Below, one piece after another: positions 39,201-48,200 of a stretch of DNA of 64,000 nucleotides. Numbering within the stretch: position 1 is the first letter of the stretch; every line of letters begins with the position of its first letter. The position numbers and the translations under genes are program-made. The stretch covers positions 29,735,501 through 29,799,500 of the forward strand of contig NC_133389.1 of NCBI RefSeq assembly GCF_047511655.1. The letters run 5' to 3'. The notes under the pieces were generated by a model. It was not told the origin of the DNA. It saw only the letters and a program-made list of their open reading frames with translations, and searched no databases. The stretch comes from Castor canadensis (Eukaryota > Chordata > Mammalia > Rodentia > Castoridae).

Positions 39201-42200
39201 TTCCACTCCACTGATATTTGTATTCCTTTTTTCTTAAAGGAAAAAAATCTATAGCTCTTGCATAATTATTCAATAACAACAAAAATTAGAACATATCCGG
39301 TCAACATGATACTAGCAATAACTTATATATGTTATTCTTTTCTGGAAGTACTGGGGTTGAATTCAAAGCTTCGGTCTCGTGCTTGCTAGGCAGGTTCTCT
39401 GCCATGTGAGGCATTCCGCCCCATATTATATGTTACTCTTAAAAGTTGAATTAACCTTTTTTTATTTTAAAAATAAAAAGCATTTTGGTACATGCTTAAT
39501 TTGTTAAATATTGTATGATAAAACAAAAAAACTATTAAGTGTTTAAAGCAGTTTATACATTCATTAAAAGTCGTATTAACATGATGAAATTAAAGTAGTA
39601 TTTCTTGTCTAAAAGTCAACTTCAACTAAATCTGTGATCCTAGGGCAAGGTAAAAACAGAACAAATTTCCCCTGAAAACATCAAGCTCAAGTAGATTATA
39701 AGTTAAAATTCAGTCAGTCACCCAAAACCAATATGCTCTTTCTCTTGATGTAAAACCTAGTGTGTACACACACACATAAGCTGATATGGTGTTATATTAT
39801 AATTTCAGAGAAAAACCCATCAGCTATAATAAACTCATTTTATGGGAACAATTCTTGATGTTCAAACCTTATCTCTATTGGTCAAATATGAAGTTCAGGA
39901 AATATGACAGTCATTACACAATAAAGGAAGAGACTGCCAGTCTGCTTCATCGAAATATGTATATCCTTTTTTGAAACAGGGTCTTGTTGTGTAGCCTCAG
40001 CTTCCAAGTGCCAGGATCACAGGAATACACCACCACACCAAGCCAATTTATATATATATTTAAAACAAAAACTGAACATACTAATAATAACCCTTCCCTC
40101 AAACTTAACTCCCAATTGTCATAAATCAAGTTTTAGAAGGAAAAAGCTAAGTCACAATTATTTTCCATTCAAAACTTCTTAGAAAAGGAAAAAAGCTTGG
40201 CTCAGTCTATTACTATTAGTTTACAAGTTACAAATACTTGGATACAGAACTAAATAAGAAAGCAGTGATAGAGCTGGAAATGTTGCTCAGTGGTGGAGTG
40301 TGACTTTTACATGCATGAGGCCCTGTGTTCAATCCATAGCATCATCAAAACAGAAAAAAAGTGGTCACAGTTTATCCGCACAAAGTTACCAACAAATATT
40401 AAGATATATTACAGGTATTAACTGTTGCCAGCACCGGGGTTCACATAATCCTAGCCACTTAGGAGGCAAAGATCAGAGGATCACAGTTCAAAATAAGCCA
40501 GGGCAAATAGTTCTCCAGACCCTATCTCGAAAATATACAAATACAGATATGGTGGAGTTCCTTTGATAGAGCACCTGTCTAACAAGGCTGAGGCCCTGAG
40601 TTCAAACTCCAGTACTACCTCCCACCCAAAAAAAGGTGTTTATATATGAAATTCCAAATATACTACCTATCCTTCCTCTTACAAAATACAAATTTTTTCC
40701 AAAGTTGCAATTTCACCAAATAGTAAAATTAACCTTTTTTATGTGGATGTTATTAAATTATAAATTGGAAGGGAAAGGCTAAATTTATCTTGTATCTAGT
40801 TGAAAGAACAATTTTAGAAGTTAAAATTAACAAAATTGCATATTCTTATTGAAGATTTTTATCCTACCATAGCTTTTTCTCACAGTATTTCTACAAATAC
40901 TCAAAAGATAAACACCATTATTTCTCAATCATAGGTCACACACAAAAATATCTATCATACTGCAAAGTTTCAATCCTGTAGTATTTCTTCATTTGACAGA
41001 CTCCATGGGCCTTTAACAAGGCCCTAAGGCCTATTTATTTTCAGTACAAGGATTGAAAATAAAATTGAACTAGTACATTAGCTAGTAAACTTTGTCACTA
41101 GCAATTTAAATACTTGTTCAATATACGCCCTTGATAAAATAACTATTTTGACTTTATCCTCCAGATGTACCCTAAAGGGTCCTGGAAGACATCTGACAGG
41201 TTATTACCTCAGCTCGGAGCTTTAAATTAAAGATCAAAAATAAAATCTACCTATGAAAAATAAGTAGTGCCCCCTATCCTAGTTTTCCTTTCCATGGTTT
41301 CAGTAACCCCAGAGTCAATTGCAGTCTGAAAATAGTAAATGGAAAATTGCAAAAATCAGTAATTCATCAGCTTTAAAGAACACTCATTAGTATGATGAAA
41401 TCTCCCATCATCCAGTTAGAGATGTTGAACTGTACCTTTGTCTAGTATACCCACATTATATATGCTACCTGTCATTTAGTAGTTATCTTAGTTATCAGAC
41501 TCAATGTCTTAGTATCACAGTGCTTTTGTTCAAGCAACCGGTCCATATTAGCTCAACTTTAAGTCACAATGCCTATGTCGTTCATCTCACTTCATCTCAT
41601 CATGTAGGCATTGTATCATATCACATCATCACAAGAAAGGTAAGATATTGAGGCTACATTTACATAACTCTTTTTATCACTCTACTATTGTTTTGAATAT
41701 TTAATTTTTGAAACAAACTGTTTACTACTAGTCTTTTAAAAACATCATCAAAAGAAATCAATAACAAAAGCATATTCTTTCTTACACAATCCAAAAAAGT
41801 AGACAGATTCATAGGTTGTTCTGTAATATTGCCATCTTTAGCAATGTTAACTGAAAAACTGTGGAGTCTTTGGGAATTCTAATGGACGATCAACATTTCA
41901 ACAAGTCATGTAAGAACCAACAAAGGGTTGCTGTGCCAGTACTTGGGAATCAGGATTCTGTATATAAGCACCTGATTGGATGACAGGGGAAATTCATTGG
42001 CTAGTTTTTTTTAGGTCCCCTAGTTCCAATAGCTGCTTGTTGTATTTGCCAATATCAAGGTGAGTTAGCTTTTCCATCCACACACACAACTTCTCTGCCT
42101 ATGCACCTTAGAAAAACAGTTCATGGCCTCTTCTAGGACACTTTCTATGCAGTTCCTATCACACTCAGCATCCCTGTCAAGTAATCCTGTAATTTCCCTG

Positions 42201-45200
42201 AGAGTTCCTTCAGATCCCCCAGCATGACTAAAGTCAGCATTAAAGATGCTGAGGCCATTGACAGTGTTTTTAATTGATGAAAGTGCATTTAAAACTGAGG
42301 AAAATAGCAACAATATTACTAAGAAAAGGCTGGTTAAGTTCAGCAGTGATAAGTAGCATTTAAATTCATTAACCAAACTAAACAATTCTAAGAAAAGCCA
42401 ACTAATGACAGTACCCTTTTACATAGCTTCAATGAATTTGCCTAGGAGCATTTATTCTATCACCAGTGGTTTCTAGACTTTACCGAACATAACCTGGAGG
42501 TTAGAGTGGTTTAACAATACTAAAGAGAATGCCCTACAAAAGCAGAATTTGCTTGATGAGACACTGAACTGATCCTAGGATCATGATTTCTGGATTCATG
42601 GATTTTGTTTAAGATGTTAAAAAAAAAGAAAATAAAAAACCCTTCAGAATTAATTGGCGGTTGTGGCTCATGGTGGGCAGAGTGCCTCTCTAGCAAGCAC
42701 AAGGAGTTCAAACCCCAACACTGATAAGCAAATAAATAAATACATACGGAAATGAACAAGTACACAAATTTAAAAAATACTAAAATCTAGGGATTAACAA
42801 ATGCAAGACCCTGAGTTCAAACCCCAGTACCACCAAACAAACAAAAATCCTAAGGTAGTTCCAAGGTATCTCAGGTTCCTTTTAAGTTTCATAGATGGTT
42901 TTTGATATACAGCTTTGGTTGGACCACTGTGTTCTTGAATATTTCGACTGCTTTGACTTTAAAATAATTATTCTGGCAGCTAACCCATAATAAATCATTA
43001 TACAATACTTCTCAGCTAATTGATTCTCATCAAAACCTCTGTTCTGCCAGGCTGGCTCACACTTGTAACCCTAACTACTTGGGATGTAGCTGGGATCAGG
43101 AGGATCAAGGTTCCAGTTTTTAAAAACCATATCTCAACGGAAAAAAGATGGACACCTTGTCATCCCAGCAACTGTGGGAAGCCAACCTAAGATAGGAGAA
43201 TCTCAGTCCACACTGCCTGGACAAAAAGCAAGACCCTATCTCCAAAATAACCTTAGTAAAAAGGAGTGGAGGCATGGTGCAAGTCATGGAGCACCTGCCT
43301 AACAAGTGCAAAGAGCTGAGTTCAAACCCCAAGTACCACCCCCACCCACCAAAAAAGCTCTGTTTTAAGTTAAAAAAAAAATCCTTATGGAAAACCACAT
43401 AACAGATGTACAGAATCCATGTATATCTCTGGGTTAGCTTTATACAAACCACAAGTCTGTACAAAGTGTTAAAGGGTACTTATGTCCTAAAAAAAGATTT
43501 TGTGGTTAAATTTAGGATTCTAGTTTTGAACACATACTGTTTGTCCTTGAGCTAGATCATCTTTGGTTTGGATCTCTAACCAAATTAGTAATATTAAATT
43601 CTTCATCCTCAGGGACCTATAAAAAATATTACTTCCTCAGACCACTTTTGATTACACTATTTAAAACAGCTTTTCTACCTCACGTCCAGTCAATTGTTAT
43701 CTCCTATAGGCTGCTTTATTATCATTTATAACATATTCACCTGGTAGCAATGATGAATTCATTGCTTATCTGTTTCCTTGGGGAAGATTAAATTTCATAA
43801 GGGAAGAGACTTCATTCACTACTATATCCCCAGCACTGTATACTAGGCACACAAATACTTGCTGAATAAATGACTGATAGAATCTTGGCCATACAACTAC
43901 CTTCATCAAGAAGTCTTACAAAGAAGAGTCCTATTTCTCTATCGTCTTTTACCTCATGGTATTTCTGAAAACATGGCTCACTTTATCATATACTGGCTGT
44001 TTATGAAGATAGAAAAAAATGCCTCATCATCAAGAATAACTGCAGACACTAAGAATGCTTTAATCAATCATGCCACCCATTTTTCTAAACCTAAAAGGAT
44101 ATGGTACAAATTTTCAGCCCACCTTTACCTAGTAAATAAAAACCTCATGAAATCCATTACCCACCTTCCCTCTAAGTCACCTTATTCCTTTTCCTCTGAT
44201 TACTCCTTCCCCTTCATTGTTTTTTTTTTTTTTAAAGAAAACTCTACATATAGAGACTTCAACAAAAAGGACATGCCTTTCCCAAGAGTAATATGTTTAA
44301 CTTAAGAAAAAAAAAAAAAAAGATGGCTGGCAGTGTGGCTCAAGTGGTAAAGTGCCTGCCTAGCAAATGTGAAGCCCTGATAGAACTTGTATTTTGTTTT
44401 CTGAGACAGGGTCCTGCTTTACAGCCCACATTGGCCTAGATCTCATTATGTAGCCCAGGCTGATCTCAAATTTGTAATCCTCCTGCCTCAGCCTCCCAAG
44501 TAGCTGGTACTATGGATATCACATATGGTCTAAATAGAATTTAAAAAGTATCAAACTTCTTTTAAGCCCCATTGTATGTGCTGGGTAAACAAGTGAAAGG
44601 CAGAAAAAAATCAGAAGGCAACTTTGATCTGCTTTAAATTCTGACATTACTTATTTCTAAATGAATACAAAAATAGTCATGTAAAAGCTGAATTTAGAAA
44701 ATGGTGTGAGAACAATTATGCTGAGGGCAGCAGAATAAATTGAAGCCTTAATGACTGCCAGCAATGAACAATGATAAGCAAGACATTTTCAAGGCCCTAA
44801 AAATAGGGGAAAAATTCCACATTTGTCAAAACTCAGAAAACTTAGAAAAAGAGGGATCCCTAACAGTAAATGAGAGTTTTGGGTGATAAAAATCTGTCAA
44901 TGTAGGTTTATCATTGCAAAAATGTACACTCTGGCTGGAGGTGTGATTTGAGAGGTAGAGTACCTGCCTTGCAAGCACAAAGCCCTGAGTTCAAACCTCA
45001 GTACAGAGGGGAAAAAAAATACACTCTAGGGCACAATGTTGATAGTCAGAGGCTGGGGGACAGGGGTACAAGGGAACTCTGTTCAATTTTGATATGAACC
45101 TAAAACTGCTCTAAACGATAGTCTATTTTTTAAAAACTGGACCATATTCTCACTTTAAATACACAGACGTCCTTTTAATTACACTAAGATATATCCTATG

Positions 45201-48200
45201 CGGAGAAAAAAGACATATCAAAAGCAAAGCTTATGCTTTTGCATATACAAAGTTAATACAGGCACTCACTTTAGAAAATAAGTTAGGAAAAGCAGGCTGA
45301 AAATAATATCTCAGTACTTTAAGAGAGTGCTAAAGGATATCCACCAGTAACACTTCAAAGCTTGTAAGTTTAACATCCAGATGTTGTAACACAGAGAAAA
45401 CCACATTTAAACTATGCATGATGCATGCTTTTTTAAATCATCACTTAAGTGGAGTAGGAGATGTTCGTGCTTGTTAGTTAATATAGGACTGTGAATAGTG
45501 TATAAATATTTCCAAAAATTAGACTATTATTTAGAATTTCATCCCCATTAGCAAGAGAATCAGACTACCAGTTCCACATTCACAATGATTTTTAGCTATG
45601 AGAGACAGAGACTTAACATGTTTCTTCTCACTCTCTTTCTCTCTCTCTTTTTTGGAAACAGGGTCATACTATGTTACCTATGCTGGCCTTGAACTCCTGG
45701 GATTAAGGGATTCTCCTACCACAGCCTCCCAAGGAGTTGGAACTATAAACACATGCTACAATATCCTGTTCACATTTCACTTAACTAAGCAGTTCTTAAC
45801 CCTGGCTGCTCACTGTTATAACCTGGAGAGCTTTAAAAATGCTGACACCTAAAAAAAAAAAAAAAGAGCTGGGAACATGATTCAAGTGTTAGAGCTGCCT
45901 AATGAGTAGGAGGCCCACTCAGGGTGGAGGGAGGGAGGGAAAAAGAGAAAGGAAGCTAATGCTTGGGATCAGACCACACAGATTCTGGTTTAATGGGGCT
46001 GGAATGGGATATGGGCATCAGAAGTTTTAAGTGATTATTCAAATATATAGCCTGGCTTAAAACTGCAGGAATTTTATCTGCCTCGTTTGCATTTACTAAG
46101 CTAAAAACAGAGTTTACTTAATTGCTCTCTTTCAGTGCTTTGATTTCAGTGTATTTTGTGATTCTCCTAAATTCCTAACCAAATATAAACAGATCACAAA
46201 GATGTTAACAGAAATATGGGGCTTTTAGTGTCACTTCATATTCAATCTAGGAAAAATGTCAATTACTGTTCTTCATGGAATTCCCTATGTGAGCTTCAGG
46301 AAGAGGGGTCTTAGCTTCCTTCTACTATGAGTCCCCACTGCCTAAATTAATATTTAAACTTTTCCAAATATTTAAATCCCCCCAATACATTAAGAACCCG
46401 CACAGATTAATAAGAAAAAAATATGCCAGGAAGAAAATGTGCAAAGAACGTGAATAGACTATTTACCAAAAGAATACAAATGGCCAAACATGATTTTTGA
46501 ACTTTACTAGTGATCAAAGAAATGTAAGTCAATCTAAGATACAATTCTTCTACCAAATCAGCAAGGTTTTGTTTTTTTTAAATAAGTACTTACTATCAAA
46601 AATATAACACATAAACACTTAAACTTCTAGATGGATAAACTTAATATATTTTTTAAAAGCAGTACTGGTGATATGTGGTCAAAAGCTCTCGGTGTTCATA
46701 CCCTAAGTCATAATAGCAAAATGTTAAAAAAAAAAAAAAAGACCAACATTAGGAAAATTATTTTTATAGTTAGTTAAATCATTCAAAATCCAAATGTTCT
46801 AAAGAATATTTAGTGTCATGGTTAAAAGCTCAAAATGTAATGCTAAGAAGGAAGACAGAAGCATACCCAGTATGGCAAATTTTGTGGAAGGCAACATACT
46901 CAAATGTTAACAAAAGCAGAATTGTGGGTGACTTTGATCTTCTACTTCACATTTTCTATTTTTTAAAATTTCTACAAAGGATTTACTACTTTTGAAAATG
47001 TTTTTTTTCAATTCCAAGCAAGAAGTAATTGATCAAGTATAATAATCTCTACCACAGGGGAAAAAAATTATGAGATAAGATGATAACTTGACATGATGCA
47101 TTTCCGTGCATAAATATGTATGGTGAATAATGGGTTCTGTGACCCTGGCTTCAGTGGGGCTAGTCTGGTCTGACATGGTCACATGGATTGAGAATTCAGG
47201 TGATCTTTGACAGTTGTCCTCAATAACTTCCCTGACATTCTCCAAAAAAAAAGAAAAAAAAAAGGCAAATCAGCAGAGACAAGACTCTTACCTAACAAAT
47301 GGGTATTATAGGGACCTCAGTCTGTACAGGCATTTATATGGCAGACCATTAGACTACAGAAAAGCAGGCCATCATAAATCAAGATGAGATGAAGCTAAAC
47401 TGAGATTAGAATTTTTTCTGGGAAAACTTTTCTGTTGCCCATTTTTACTGATGCAAATGACTATGCAGAGAATTCATTTCTTGAATTGAATGAATGCCTA
47501 TTATTCCTGTTCACTAAAGTCAAAATCTTTCCAACAGCAGATTTTTACAGAGCTAGTTAAGAGTGGTTTTTATACAGAGACTGATCGCTGATGAAAAATA
47601 AAACTGTAAAGAAAATGTATAATATGCACACACAAAAAAATCTGTAAAGATAAATCACTCAATTAAAGACTTAAATACTAATGGTAACTACCAGAAGATA
47701 TTTTTACATTAATTCACTACAAAATATTATAATTTACTATAAAATACTCTCTTTGCTCACCTCTAAGTCCCCCAAATGAAAGTACTGCCTGAATTACCTT
47801 GATATGTACCTCCAAACAGATACTTAAAACATCCATATACACCCCCAAAAGCTTCAAGAAGAAAATGGTGTAGTGCTGATAGTTAACTAAGCTGCCTGTC
47901 AGCTAATTAATATTTAAAAAACAAATTTCACAAACATCTATTGCCCAGATATCAAAAGCATCATGCATTGTGTTAGACTGCATCATTATTTGCACTCTTT
48001 AAAAGAAAACACACTAATTATTAAATTACTTGGAGTAAAGTACATTCAGGACAACTCCTTCAACTTTTATGCTATTGCCAAACAAAAGCTTATAAAAAGC
48101 ATTTTCTGAATTATTAAATTAATTGTACCTTAATGAAACAGTATAGTAAGAATCTCAGTTTTTACTTTTCCACTTGGTTTCCATTCTGTGTAAAGAGTTG

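Noticed and set aside
42065..42385. 106-codon minus-strand frame with a hydrophobic start
   Set aside because: The Leu/Phe-rich part comes from AT-rich intron sequence, with no family match or splice sites. It is also not obviously a transposase remnant.
47033..47245. 70-codon minus-strand frame near 47.1 kb
   Set aside because: No similarity recognised. It adjoins an old L1 fragment and has no exon-like signals.
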